Origin: Bacteroides reticulotermitis JCM 10512
Lineage (GTDB): Bacteria > Bacteroidota > Bacteroidia > Bacteroidales > Bacteroidaceae
NCBI RefSeq assembly: GCF_000517545.1
Contig: NZ_BAIV01000008.1
Span: 62,001-126,000, forward strand
Direction: 5' to 3'
DNA: 64,000 bases
The notes beneath the pieces were generated by a model. The model did not search any database and was not told the DNA's origin. It saw nothing but the letters and a program-made list of their open reading frames with translations. The translations under genes and the position numbers were made by a program. Of this stretch, positions 19,796 to 28,798 are shown one piece after another; the first letter of the stretch is position 1; each line of letters starts with the position of its first letter.

Positions 19796-20269
19796 TTACT
19801 TTTTGTTTAATATTTCAATCGCTTTCCCTTTATCGCTCTCATTTATTCCCGCACAAGCATCCGTCTGAATGAAGTTCTCCTTCTGACAAAGAAGCATGTC
19901 GGACTTATCGTTTAGGATAACATAATGAGTCACGTCACTGTGTTCAGATAGCCACCTCTCAATTTCATTACCTCTTTGTAATCTGCAATGCTTCTCTTTT
20001 TCCCCGTGCTTAAACCCATACATCCGGCTAGTAACATCAATGACATACTCAGGTATAGGGAACGGTGGATTGGAAAATGCGCGTTCTTCATCAGTTATCG
20101 CCTTTATTGTCTGCTCCAAAGAGTATCTACGCCAAGAGGAAGATATGACTATCTTTGCCCCCGTAGCATCACATATATCTTTTACAATGGCGCATTTCTC
20201 TAAATCAATATGCCATTTGCTTTTTAGGGTAGTTATTACCCCGTCAAAATCCAAGAATATTACTTTCAT
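19796..20269 (-). CDS. HAD-type phosphatase, polynucleotide-kinase-phosphatase-like
   Basis: 157 residues from the ATG at 20,269. The upstream extension would overlap the DUF4406 gene out of frame, and FLDFDGVITT begins right after this start. Motif I is DFDGV (nucleophile Asp), motif II is ISSSW, and an acidic motif lies near VILNDKSDM. The short cap-less layout fits HAD_18-type proteins found in phages, which remove phosphate from nucleic-acid ends or nucleotides. It overlaps the DUF4406 gene by 26 bases. Confidence 0.7.
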   Translation of the reverse strand: MKVIFLDFDGVITTLKSKWHIDLEKCAIVKDICDATGAKIVISSSWRRYSLEQTIKAITDEERAFSNPPFPIPEYVIDVTSRMYGFKHGEKEKHCRLQRGNEIERWLSEHSDVTHYVILNDKSDMLLCQKENFIQTDACAGINESDKGKAIEILNKK

Positions 20270-20549
20270 TTTCAAATAGTATTTTAAGTCCGTAAATATC
20301 GGCTGCGCACTTTTCCAAACTACAGCCTTTTGATTTTTCCCATCCATCGCACATGAAAATCGTATCACAGTTATCCAATAGGTATTCTATGTCTTTCCCC
20401 ATGTAGTATCCATACGACTCATCTGTACCGTCTACGATGTCAAAAGGCGAAATGGAGTTAGGTATTTGTTCCTTAATCCGTTCCGCCTTTCGCCTCTGAG
20501 TGTCTATGTTGTGACCGGTGATTGGTATACTGATATATGTCTGTTTCAT
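20244..20549 (-). CDS. DUF4406, nucleoside deoxyribosyltransferase-like
   Basis: 101 residues. The N-terminus YISIPITGHNIDTQRRKAE and the later TIFMCDGWEKSKGCSLE, with a catalytic-type Glu in CSLE, match the DUF4406 / nucleoside 2-deoxyribosyltransferase fold. Phages carry such proteins near nucleotide-metabolism genes. It sits next to the HAD phosphatase and may act with it on nucleotides; that link is inferred. Confidence 0.75.
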   Translation of the reverse strand: MKQTYISIPITGHNIDTQRRKAERIKEQIPNSISPFDIVDGTDESYGYYMGKDIEYLLDNCDTIFMCDGWEKSKGCSLEKCAADIYGLKILFENESNILGF

Positions 20550-20570
20550 GACTTATTCCTTTTTATTTAG

Positions 20571-20690
20571 TTATTGCCTGATGGTATCATGACCTCTTTT
20601 CTTTTTTGGTTTATTTGGTTTGGTAAAAACTACCACGTGAATCGGTATAATACCCTCACTTGCCCTTATTTTACCTTTTTTAAAACTCAT
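20571..20690 (-). CDS. Very small basic protein
   Basis: A 39-residue ORF: MSFKKGKIRASEGIIP to a Lys/Arg-rich end. It fits the space between the DUF4406 gene and the next gene and has a strong GGAGGAG sequence 8 bases before the ATG, unusual for Bacteroides but supportive. No function recognised. Confidence 0.45.
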   Translation of the reverse strand: MSFKKGKIRASEGIIPIHVVVFTKPNKPKKKRGHDTIRQ

Positions 20691-20728
20691 AATTTACTCC
20701 TCCATTTCATTTTTTACGTCACATATTA

Positions 20729-20973
20729 TTAGTCTTCTATATCCATTTCGATTTTAAAACACTCGATGCAATGCTTGGCATCATCGGATATAACCGTTTC
20801 GTCTGATTCATGGTCGTAGGATGATACAAATTTAGTAAATGCCTTACAGCCTCTTCTTTCACATTACGGCGTTCCATATCTATAGCTTCCCACGCTTTCT
20901 CTACCGAGATTACAGGATAATCAGGGTTGACTACGACAAAGCTTTCTTGCTCAATAAATTCTTCAACTTTCAT
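20729..20973 (-). CDS. Small hypothetical protein, frame-broken
   Basis: The ATG is at 20,973 (MKVEEFIEQESFVVV). The frame breaks near 20,844, where AAA seems to have lost one A. Joined, the protein is about 81 residues and ends in an acidic, Cys/His-containing tail (DDAKHCIECFKIEMDIED). Without the repair the C-terminus becomes a random Met/Pro-rich sequence. CxxC in HCIEC might bind a metal. No family recognised. Confidence 0.5.
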
Positions 20974-20979
20974 AATCGT

Positions 20980-21162
20980 TTATTTTATTCCATTAATTAA
21001 CTTCTGATATTCATCTTTAGAGAGTACCTGTTCCGCTTTATCCAAGCAGTGGTTCCAACCATTATTGAAAGATAGCCGAGATACTTCTTCAAGCAATTTT
21101 TCTATCTTCTCGCCACTGTTCAAGTAGTCCAATATGTATTCTTTATTTTTCTCTACGTCCAT
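20980..21162 (-). CDS. Small helical protein
   Basis: 60 residues, acidic and helical, with the pattern NKEYILDYLNSGEKIEKLLEEVSRLSFNNGW. Its start overlaps the end of the upstream gene by 20 bases. Six bases separate it from the next gene. No family recognised. Confidence 0.55.
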   Translation of the reverse strand: MDVEKNKEYILDYLNSGEKIEKLLEEVSRLSFNNGWNHCLDKAEQVLSKDEYQKLINGIK

Positions 21163-21484
21163 TTCTCCGTTTATTTAAATTATTTCTATATTTCCTCACC
21201 CTCTTAACAAGGATATATCTTCCAAGCCACGATAGCCTGCGCCTGCCCCTTATTCTTCGATATCCCTTGCGTGAGAACTTTTCCCACATTTCATTTAGTT
21301 CTTCGATTGGCATTTTGAACCATAAATAAGCCACAATTAAATTACGTGAGGGAATGAGTATACAAGGGAATACATATACTTTAGCGAGGCTATACATCAT
21401 TAGTATGGGCCATAGCAGGATAACCAACCAAGTTATTGCCCCCGTTATAACTAGGATTGTTATTAGCGTTTTCATTATCTCCAT
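21143..21484 (-). CDS. Membrane protein with basic tail
   Basis: 113 residues (or 110 from the internal MKTLITIL start). A hydrophobic N-terminus (TLITILVITGAITWLVILLWPILMMY) forms one or two membrane helices. The C-terminal third is very basic (RRIRGRRRLSWLGRYILVKRVRKYRNNLNKRRNGR), likely near membrane or nucleic acid. The first part overlaps the end of the neighbouring frame-broken gene. Unknown role. Confidence 0.5.
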   Translation of the reverse strand: MEIMKTLITILVITGAITWLVILLWPILMMYSLAKVYVFPCILIPSRNLIVAYLWFKMPIEELNEMWEKFSRKGYRRIRGRRRLSWLGRYILVKRVRKYRNNLNKRRNGRREK

Positions 21485-21805
21485 TACTTATTTGTTTTAT
21501 TGATTTTGGTATAAAATTCAGTCCGTGAGTGCTACTAGATAGATCATCTTCGCACAACTCATACCCAAGTTTTTGCATTATATTCACGGATTTTGGTTCA
21601 ACCCCGATATAGGTTCTAATTGATTATGCCCACAACAACACCCAGTCGTCCGAACGCCACAAAGCCATAGATATCTAATTTCAGGGGATAGGCAACTATC
21701 AACTGATATGCGATTTTTCTGTGACCATATAGGAGCTTGCAGGGCTACCTGGTTATCATATGAACCAATCGGAATATTTTCACAATTGCATTTGTACTTT
21801 TTCAT
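21390..21805 (-). CDS. Cys-rich small protein, frame-broken
   Basis: The ATG at 21,805 (MKKYKCNCENIPIGSYDNQ) runs 73 residues. The frame changes near 21,611, where one T seems missing (CCT/TAT), into a second stretch containing GVEPKSVNIMQKLGYELCEDDL. The first part is rich in Cys (CNCEN, CGVRTTGCCCGHN), suggesting a metal-binding loop. The exact C-terminus is uncertain: the frame runs on to 21,390 and overlaps the next gene by 95 bases, more than is usual here. Confidence 0.4.
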
Positions 21806-21824
21806 TCTGTTTATTATATTTGCT

Positions 21825-21832
21825 ATCTAAAT
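21825..21832 (+). promoter_or_regulatory. Promoter -7 box of a lone plus-strand gene
   Basis: TATATTTG at 21,825-21,832 matches the Bacteroides -7 box and lies just before the only plus-strand gene of this stretch (ATG 21,842). The preceding TTTATTA and following GCTA make a context shared with the box at 6830. No TTG at the standard spacing was seen. Confidence 0.4.
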
Positions 21833-21841
21833 TTTATAATT

Positions 21842-22114
21842 ATGAGATATCATGATGTTAACTACGATAAGTTGGAGCCATATGGAATGATTCTAGGTAT
21901 GGGAGATCGCAAGGATACTGATGAAAGAAATGCCATCAAAGTAATGCATGCGCAATTTGACCTCATCCAAAAACAAAAGCAAGAAATTATCGAAGAACGC
22001 AGATACAGAGAAGAAATGAGAAAGTCAGCGGATCGATCTTTCAGATATACCATTATAGCAATCGTGATCGCTTCACTGACTCTCTTAGCGACAATTATTA
22101 CGTGGTTCATCTAG
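21842..22114 (+). CDS. Lone plus-strand tail-anchored membrane protein (moron-like)
   Basis: 90 residues. A soluble charged, coiled-coil-like region (RNAIKVMHAQFDLIQKQKQEIIEERRYREEMRK) precedes one C-terminal transmembrane segment (YTIIAIVIASLTLLATIITWF). It runs against the surrounding minus-strand operon and has its own TATATTTG box, so it may be expressed in lysogeny. Unknown function; similar tail-anchored phage proteins can affect superinfection, which is speculation here. Confidence 0.6.
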   Translation: MRYHDVNYDKLEPYGMILGMGDRKDTDERNAIKVMHAQFDLIQKQKQEIIEERRYREEMRKSADRSFRYTIIAIVIASLTLLATIITWFI

Positions 22115-22144
22115 GTCCTCATTAATATATTGCACTCTATCGAA

Positions 22145-24346
22145 TTAGACGGCGAATAATGTTTTCTGTCCTTTCTCCATTTCAGCCACCTTGCAATTCT
22201 TGACAGCTTCATTGAAGTAGCTATCCTTGAGTTCAAATCCGATTCCATTTCTACCCAAAAGTATAGATTGGTAAACTTCGGAGCCAATTCCAAGAAACGG
22301 AGTTAACACGGTGTCTCCTTTGTTACTCCAAAGAGTTACAGCCCTGTTGATTGTATCAAGCTGAAGAGGACATATGTGTTTTTCATCGTTTTCTCCCCGG
22401 GCCTTGACTCCATTTAGCGTATTGGAATAGTCAATATCCATCCATACGGGACTTGCGTACTTTTGCCATGTATCAACGGATATATCGCAACGCACCGGAT
22501 GATCGTGATCACCGTCTTTGCGAAACACCATTAAGTAGTCAGGTATTCCGACCCGAGACATAGCAGCGTCCTTTTTTACTTGCTTATGAAGCAACCCCAG
22601 AGCTTTCGTACGTTGCATCTCTGTTACAGGGTTTTTCCAAATTGTTACACGTGAATGGTATATAAAACCCGCTTCTGCAAAGGCCTCCAGAATCATACCT
22701 GAAAAATCTCGTAGTCCGATGAACCCCTCTTTCCCTTTTTGGATAGGCAAATCCATGCAATGGACGGCAACATTTCTGCCGCTCCACATTACTCGATACA
22801 ACTCTTTCACGAGAAATTTAAAAGCAAAGAAAAACTCTTTGTAATCCTTAGAATTGCCCATGTCTTCCAGCTTATCAGAATAAGTATATAATTCCGCAAA
22901 CGGTGGAGAGAATATAGAGAATCCGACGCTGTCATCCGGAACATTGGAAATTAACTGCACGCAGTCGCCTAAATAGATCTCACAATTATCTGACTTATAA
23001 CTTTTCACTACATCCATCTTTTGAAGTTTTATTTGATTCTTTATATTTCGATTAGTCGCATTACTCATAGCGCGCTGCATGTCGTTGAATTGCTTTTGCT
23101 TTTCATCAATTGTCTTTTTGACGTTCTGCATTGTATCAGTGACTATTAGGTAGATATTTACATCGTGTTCCTGTCCAAAACGGTATGATCGTCTAATTCC
23201 TTGATAAGTGGATTCAAATGAAAAATCAAGTGAAGCAAATATTTGGTTATGACATTGCTGATAATTTAAACCGAACTGAGCTATTTTAAGCTTGGTAATC
23301 AACACTCGGAACTCACCCTTTCCAAACCCTAATAGCTTATCTTTCTTGTATCCCTTATTATCGCTACCTTTCACCTCGATAGCTTCTGGTATTAAGTCAC
23401 GGAGCACTTTTCCCTCTTCATCATGTCCTATCCATATAATAAATGACTCATCAGACTCATTCACAATTTCAGCGACACGCAATAACCTTTCCTGTATTGT
23501 GTCTCTTAGTTCTGCATGATAGGTAGTTGCGGAAACTGCTGTATCATTGAATAACATACCGTTATCCCTCTTTTCTGTTTCTACAACTTCTTCAATGATA
23601 TTTAACTCAGGAAGAATGTAGCCGGATCCATCAAATCCGATATCATCCGGTTTACATAACATCACTGCCCACGTAGATACAAAATCCCAAAACGCCTGAG
23701 TCGCATGCCCTTTTAATCGCCATGAGGATGTGCTACCGCCATCATGCACAAAATACATAGCAAGCATTTCATTGCGATTCATTACGTTTAAAAATTCGGC
23801 ATGATTGCATAACTCCATTGTGTCATTGGGGCTGGGAGTAGCCGTACAAGCTAGTTTATAGGGGGTATCTTTAAATTCATCAACTAGTTTCTGCTTTGTT
23901 TTACCATCGAAGTTTTTCAATATAGAACTCTCATCCAGAACAACTCCTCCAAAAAGATAGGCATCTATATTATCCAAATTATCGTAGTTAGTTATATAGA
24001 TGCCAGGATTTAGGTCTTGATCGAAAACGGTTAATCCCAACTCTTGTACTACATATCCGAACTTTGCGCCCTCTTGTATAGTTTGGGGAACTACTCCAAG
24101 TGGTGCAAGTATAATAACTGGCATATTGATGTGATTAACTACTTGGTTGGCCCATTCCAATTGCTGAATAGTTTTACCCAGTCCGCAATCTTCGAACATC
24201 GCAAACCTTCCAACTTTTAGTGCACGCTTTACACAATACTTTTGAAAATCAAAGAGTTTATTATTCATCTGGTTCTCGTTAATTTCAAATCCACTCTCTA
24301 TGCGATTTTGCTTTTTAGTTTCTAAAAACTGTGTGTATTCTTTCAT
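22145..24346 (-). CDS. SNF2-like helicase fused to beta-class DNA methyltransferase
   Basis: 733 residues. The N-terminal ~420 residues are a superfamily-2 helicase: Walker A is DCGLGKT, Walker B is the atypical DESS, SAT-like CTATPSPND is motif III, and IRRSYRFGQ is motif VI. Residues about 440-720 are a DNA methyltransferase: catalytic SPPF (motif IV) comes before the SAM-binding FLGIGSE (motif I), the beta-class order. SPPF points to N4-cytosine or N6-adenine methylation. The fusion suggests methylation coupled to DNA translocation, or a phage protection enzyme that scans DNA. No endonuclease partner lies nearby. Confidence 0.8.
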   Translation of the reverse strand: MKEYTQFLETKKQNRIESGFEINENQMNNKLFDFQKYCVKRALKVGRFAMFEDCGLGKTIQQLEWANQVVNHINMPVIILAPLGVVPQTIQEGAKFGYVVQELGLTVFDQDLNPGIYITNYDNLDNIDAYLFGGVVLDESSILKNFDGKTKQKLVDEFKDTPYKLACTATPSPNDTMELCNHAEFLNVMNRNEMLAMYFVHDGGSTSSWRLKGHATQAFWDFVSTWAVMLCKPDDIGFDGSGYILPELNIIEEVVETEKRDNGMLFNDTAVSATTYHAELRDTIQERLLRVAEIVNESDESFIIWIGHDEEGKVLRDLIPEAIEVKGSDNKGYKKDKLLGFGKGEFRVLITKLKIAQFGLNYQQCHNQIFASLDFSFESTYQGIRRSYRFGQEHDVNIYLIVTDTMQNVKKTIDEKQKQFNDMQRAMSNATNRNIKNQIKLQKMDVVKSYKSDNCEIYLGDCVQLISNVPDDSVGFSIFSPPFAELYTYSDKLEDMGNSKDYKEFFFAFKFLVKELYRVMWSGRNVAVHCMDLPIQKGKEGFIGLRDFSGMILEAFAEAGFIYHSRVTIWKNPVTEMQRTKALGLLHKQVKKDAAMSRVGIPDYLMVFRKDGDHDHPVRCDISVDTWQKYASPVWMDIDYSNTLNGVKARGENDEKHICPLQLDTINRAVTLWSNKGDTVLTPFLGIGSEVYQSILLGRNGIGFELKDSYFNEAVKNCKVAEMEKGQKTLFAV

Positions 24347-24367
24347 TTCTATTTAGTTTTGATTATA

Positions 24368-24613
24368 CTATTCAAATAACCCATTCATACTACCTATCTT
24401 TCTAAATCTCCAAGTATGCCTACATTGAAGGCATTCACCTTCTACGTAAAGCACATTTCCGTATTCATTATTATAAGTATTTTTGGATAGAACCCCATTT
24501 ATTACTTGAACCGAAGTTGTTGCGGTTATGGTCTCCATGATAAGTAAACTATTGCCTCCGCATTTAGGACATTTAGCCCGACTTTTCTGCGGGTGTTTAT
24601 GAATTATGCTCAT
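24368..24613 (-). CDS. Zinc-ribbon protein
   Basis: 81 residues from the ATG at 24,613 (MSIIHKHPQKSRAKC). CPKCGG near residue 15 and CLQC near residue 62 form a four-cysteine zinc ribbon around a beta-rich core, with HTWRF after the second pair. It lies between the two methyltransferase genes. It may bind DNA or act as an adaptor; the role is not known. Confidence 0.65.
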   Translation of the reverse strand: MSIIHKHPQKSRAKCPKCGGNSLLIMETITATTSVQVINGVLSKNTYNNEYGNVLYVEGECLQCRHTWRFRKIGSMNGLFE

Positions 24614-24635
24614 TTCTTTATTGTTTTGAATTAAT

Positions 24636-26614
24636 CTACGCTGCAATTTTTCTTAGTAACCGTAGCTTCCTACAAAGAGCTTCCGTATTTTTTTGGGCTT
24701 GTGTAACCTCAATGGCATTGCCTATAAACTTCTTTTGTTCTGCCTGAGTGCCGATTAAAACATAGTCTTCGGGAAATCCCATGATGCGCTTTAGCTCTGG
24801 GATTTTCAGCATACGCATTTTGATATCAAGAATACCATAAAGAGCCATAAACTCCTTTATCTTCACAGTCATGGGTGAATCAGTATCATATATTTCATAG
24901 ATTACTACGTTTCCATCTATGCGAATGAATGAAGGAATATCTGCTGGGTCTGTTGTACATTCTGCGAGATATGGCGGCATCTTATCCATCCGGGCTATCA
25001 GAGTAAAGCATGGTGCGTTTACATCACCTCCTGCACTACTGTATTGAGGATTCACTAAATAGTGCCACTTGCGGTTAGCTGTGATTACTTGGGATGGGTC
25101 TTCGATCGAACTTCCTATGTTCCCGAAGCTGGTGTTCATTACCCATGGCGTTACTAGCGAGTATTTAGGGTTGGCAGTTACACATCCTAATGGTTTGTTG
25201 GTAGATGCAGCCTTGCTTTGCCCGAACTGCTGGCCGATAAACGAAGGAGAAACCAGTGAAAGCCGATCCTTGGTCAAAATTGTTGGTGATGGAGCATTCA
25301 CATCCTTGCCATCATCCTTGAAATTGTAAGAACATAAAAAACGAGAATCAACCAATAAGCAACAGTCTTTTGTTCTGATCGTTGGTGCGGGTTTATCAAT
25401 GGAACCAGCGTGGTTATCGCCACCGTAGTACATCGAAAGGAACTTAGGCTGTACATAGTTGAACCGGTCTTTTGTTGGTACGGTAGGACATGGACTATCT
25501 ACTTTGCTTACATTGTCTCCATTCCCGTAATATGCAGCAAGGAAATCGGCATTTACTATCGCATGATGATCGATGCAAGTTATTGCTCCTGAAGGATGTT
25601 CTATACTAACGTTCTTACTCGATGGGTGTCCACTGAACTGCTTTGACATAAAACTAACTTTAGCAACACCCAATCGGTTTTGGCAACTTACAGTTGGGCT
25701 TGGTGCTTCCATATCCGGAGCATGGTACTTACCAGATTGGCTCATAGAATTCCATTTAACCATGAAAGCTTCTTTTCCACCTGCTACGAACCTAACGAGT
25801 CCACTGTGTAAGCGGGCCTTCGTTGCTTCTACAAGTTCCTTTTTCCGCCCAAAGATACTAGTGCCTTCATCCTCAAAGTCCAGGACATCTTTAACCGCCT
25901 TCCACTTGGCCAGCTTAGTGAACATATCCTTTCTTCCCTCTTTGCAGTGTGTGGGTTCTGGAAATATGATAGGAAGATCTTTCTTTGCGAATATACCGAA
26001 GAACCGTTTACGGCTGGTATATGCTCCATAATCGGCAGAATTCATGATGCGGTATTCAAAGTCATAACCGTACTTCTTGACATTGTTAACCCATCTTTGA
26101 TATAAGCGTCCTTTATCTCTTGATATCGGCTTGCCGTTATCATCATATCGCCCCATGACATAAACTCTTCTACATTCTCAATTTGTATGTAATCAGGATC
26201 TACCACATCTATGTAGCGGAACAAATGTTCTGCTAAAGTACGACTATCCGGATCACGAGGTAGACCGCCCTTTGCTTTTGAGAAATTAGTGCATTCTAAT
26301 GATGCGTGAAGCATAATCTTTGCATTCGGGTAAAGTGTACGAATGCGATTAACGATTGAAATAACCGGTGATAATTCGATTGTTCTAATATCTTCGATGA
26401 AGTGAAGCGCATCGGGCATATTGGCGTTATGCGAAAGGATCGCATTTCTATCATGGTTTATACAAACAACTACCTTAGCGCATTTCTCCCCGTTAACGGA
26501 AGCCTGTTCTACGCCTTCCGATAGTCCGCCTGCACCACAAAATAGATCTATTACAAATAAATCAATGCCTGATAGACGCTCAAGGTCCTTAAGCACCTGT
26601 TCTAATGTTTTCAT
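24636..26614 (-). CDS. C5-cytosine DNA methyltransferase with tandem-repeat recognition region (one frame break)
   Basis: Joined across a break near 26,151 (G5 to G4) this is about 659 residues from MKTLEQVLKD. Motif I is VIDLFCGAGGLSEG. Motif IV has the catalytic Cys in an unusual ASLECTNFSKAKGG context instead of PPCQ. Motif VI is IENVEEF, and a conserved QNRLG follows. From about 24,910 to 25,650 the region where target-recognition domains usually sit is a chain of about seven imperfect repeats of 33-34 residues. Their common pattern is F....YG......S.D.P.PT..TKDR..LV. The C-terminal IPELKRIMGFPEDY with GNA is typical of motifs IX-X. Probably a phage self-protection enzyme that may recognise more than one site. 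Confidence 0.85.
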
Positions 26615-26650
26615 AATGATATAATTAAAAAGCCACATCAAAGATGCAGC

Positions 26651-26842
26651 TCACTTGTTTCTTAATTCGATAAATCCTTTCTTTTCAACCTGCCGGAGAA
26701 GTTCTAAATCTTCGTCTCTGATTTCGCAGGGTGTTTCACCGTTGATCGTTGTGTATCGAGGAATACCGAACCTATTGCATATTCTCTCTTTTATTTCGGG
26801 CGTACATGTTTTTGCCCAATGGATGGTGACGCGCTTATTCAT
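26651..26842 (-). CDS. Small hypothetical protein
   Basis: 63 residues (MNKRVTIHWAKTCTPEIKERICNRFGIPRY). The start overlaps the stop of the upstream gene in the ATGA mode, which supports it. It contains GETPCEIRDEDLELLRQVEKKGF and looks like a short folded, possibly DNA-binding domain. Lies just upstream of the methyltransferase gene in the same operon. Confidence 0.6.
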   Translation of the reverse strand: MNKRVTIHWAKTCTPEIKERICNRFGIPRYTTINGETPCEIRDEDLELLRQVEKKGFIELRNK

Positions 26843-27419
26843 TGGTTATAACCATACTTTCTTTTCTTGTACTTTTCGTCAAATTTATGAGCACGATTAT
26901 ATTTGTAATTGCCTACATCAATACGCATTCCATCAAATCGCTTTCTTGTTTCTATGATATTGGCATATGCATTAGCCCCTCTTGCATCTCCACCTGCAGC
27001 CATCGCTAAAGCTATCTCTTCGTAATCTTCCCTTGTAACTGAGTTAGTGTAATCTGTAGGTGGTGAGTCGGCTGATGCGCCGCTATGTGCTCGTCTCTCT
27101 GTTTGTCATAGGCTGCAAACCATCCCATAATAGTACCACCGTCAATGACACCGTAGAACTTCCCGTAGGTTTTAATGTTCGTACGAGCCATCTTGAAACA
27201 AAGACACACATCCTCGATTCTAAAGTAGTAGTATTTAGATATGATGTCGTCCACGATCTTTTTTACTTGGAAGGAGTTCATATCCTCCTCTTTTCTACCA
27301 AAGTACTGCAACATCGCACTGATGAATGAAACGATCATTGATTGCGTGACTTCGTTATCTATCCTCATCCATTCAGACAATTGGATAGCGGGCGCATCTA
27401 TCGCTTCTTTTATTGACAT
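26839..27419 (-). CDS. DUF6633-like early protein, frame-broken
   Basis: The start MSIKEAIDAPAIQLSEWMRID at 27,419 lies just after the upstream stop and fits Bacteroidota phage proteins with this N-terminus. The frame breaks near 27,070, where one base is missing, and then continues through SPPTDYTNSVTREDY to a stop at 26,839 that overlaps the next ATG. Joined it is about 193 residues. The middle (ISKYYYFRIEDVCLCFKMARTNIKTYGKFYGVIDGG) resembles replication-loader-like proteins of such phages. The C-terminus is basic and Arg/Lys-rich. Identity is moderate; the function is unproven. Confidence 0.6.
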
Positions 27420-27426
27420 GATGTTG

Positions 27427-27849
27427 TCACTGATTCTTTTGCAGTATTTTGTTGGCGACGTCAAAAATGTTTGGATGATTTCCTGCGTCCCTTGATTGCT
27501 TATTACTAAATCCATACCCGTTTTTTAATTCAAATAAACCCGCCCAATTGTTGGCCATTGACTGCCCGACGATTTGGGCGGCCAATTGCGGATCTCCGTT
27601 AGACATTTCATATAGTTTGTGGAAGCACACTTCTATTCCTCGTTGGGTATAGGCTTGCTTCCTCTCTTTCTTGTAGTTGATCCAAGCATCCATGACATCC
27701 ATATAATCCTCTTGAACGAAAGAGAGGTCAAGCTCTTTTTTGCCCGACCTCTTCTTCATTCCTGCATTATATCCGTCTATCCATGCTTGCCTGGTGTCCG
27801 ATGCATTATGCTTTGCGTAATCGTCGGCTTGGGCGATGATGGTGCTCAT
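27427..27849 (-). CDS. Hypothetical early protein
   Basis: 140 residues (MSTIIAQADDYAKHNASDT). It is helical and ends in SNKQSRDAGNHPNIFDVANKILQKNQ. The stop lies 8 bases before the start of the frame-broken gene at 27,419. It may work with that neighbour, which has a related gene neighbourhood in phages. No family recognised. Confidence 0.6.
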   Translation of the reverse strand: MSTIIAQADDYAKHNASDTRQAWIDGYNAGMKKRSGKKELDLSFVQEDYMDVMDAWINYKKERKQAYTQRGIEVCFHKLYEMSNGDPQLAAQIVGQSMANNWAGLFELKNGYGFSNKQSRDAGNHPNIFDVANKILQKNQ

Positions 27850-27852
27850 AAT

Positions 27853-28125
27853 TTATTCTCCTACCAACAGTTCACCCTCATCATTATAATCGTCATTCTC
27901 AAATGTTATAGCAACCCAAGATGCAGATTCAACTCCATATACCTCTTTAATAAACTCGGAATCCTCATGATCAAGTTCTATTCTTTCTATTGATATATCT
28001 TCATATATCGCATCAGAGTGGGGCTCATCATTGCCATAGTGAGCACTCTTTCTCCAATCAAATACGCAAACATCCTCATCTTGGGGATATTTTTTCAATT
28101 CTTTAATCAAATCTTTTACTTTCAT
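27853..28125 (-). CDS. Small acidic protein
   Basis: 90 residues, strongly acidic (KVKDLIKELKKYPQDEDVCVFDW...; SIERIELDHEDSEFIKEVYG; ENDDYNDEGELL). Such proteins in phages can mimic DNA, but nothing here proves it. Three bases separate it from the next gene. Four bases separate it from the upstream gene. Confidence 0.55.
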   Translation of the reverse strand: MKVKDLIKELKKYPQDEDVCVFDWRKSAHYGNDEPHSDAIYEDISIERIELDHEDSEFIKEVYGVESASWVAITFENDDYNDEGELLVGE

Positions 28126-28129
28126 GTAT

Positions 28130-28318
28130 CTATTTCTTTAATTTAAGTATCGAATTAGTATCAACGATCTGTCCACCGCACTCTTCACATAGGCTCATAT
28201 TATGAGCATCCATTGTATCTACTTCTCTTGCCGCATCTTCAATTGCTTGACTTAAGATATCATCTAAGCATTCTACAAAAACAGATTCTTTATCTCTGAA
28301 ATATAATTTTTCATTCAT
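28130..28318 (-). CDS. Small Cys-containing protein
   Basis: 62 residues from MNEKLYFRDKESVF at 28,318, chosen because its ATG overlaps the stop of the membrane protein at 28,315 (ATGA). It has LCEECGG, possibly half of a metal site, after DTMDAHNMS. No family recognised. Confidence 0.55.
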   Translation of the reverse strand: MNEKLYFRDKESVFVECLDDILSQAIEDAAREVDTMDAHNMSLCEECGGQIVDTNSILKLKK

Positions 28319-28473
28319 GATGTAAATAATATAGTTAGTAATCCCAAGAACACGCACAGCATCAGAAAGCAAAGAACAGCCTGAACGGCTTCACTCTTTA
28401 CTTTCATGCCGACAAAGCATATTGCCAGACCAAATAGGAGAAGCAATATTACAGGGAGTTCGGATTTGCTCAT
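28315..28473 (-). CDS. Very small membrane protein
   Basis: 52 residues: MSKSELPVILLLLFGLAICFVG then a second hydrophobic segment AVLCFLMLCVFLGLLTILF. Two transmembrane helices, little else. Overlaps the next gene by 4 bases (ATGA) which supports the reading. It is too short for many gene finders. Role unknown; a holin-like or regulatory membrane peptide is possible. Confidence 0.55.
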   Translation of the reverse strand: MSKSELPVILLLLFGLAICFVGMKVKSEAVQAVLCFLMLCVFLGLLTILFTS

Positions 28474-28486
28474 TCCTATTTAGTTA

Positions 28487-28777
28487 TTAGTTAATTCCTA
28501 ATGCTTGTTTAATACTTTGCTGCACTGTGGTTCTACCTCTCCATTCGCCACGCTCTTCGTCTATCTGTTCCTTTAGAAAAAGGATGCCGGAAAGCGTGTT
28601 TAGTGCTTTCATTCCTATATGCTTTCTGAAATCACATAGATCACCTTCCTCATCATATACATCGAATCTTTCACTTGAATCGGCTGGAACATTACAACCG
28701 TAATTCATTAACTCACCCAATATTTCATTCATTTCTTCAAATGAGAGCTCTTTGTTTAGTAATTCTTTTATGTTCAT
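28487..28777 (-). CDS. Hypothetical early protein
   Basis: 96 residues, helical at both ends. Central region VYDEEGDLCDFRKHIGMKALNTLSGILFLKEQIDEERGEWRGR. Twelve bases separate it from the small membrane protein. No family recognised. Confidence 0.55.
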   Translation of the reverse strand: MNIKELLNKELSFEEMNEILGELMNYGCNVPADSSERFDVYDEEGDLCDFRKHIGMKALNTLSGILFLKEQIDEERGEWRGRTTVQQSIKQALGIN

Positions 28778-28798
28778 ACTTTTATTCCTTTCTTTTTG

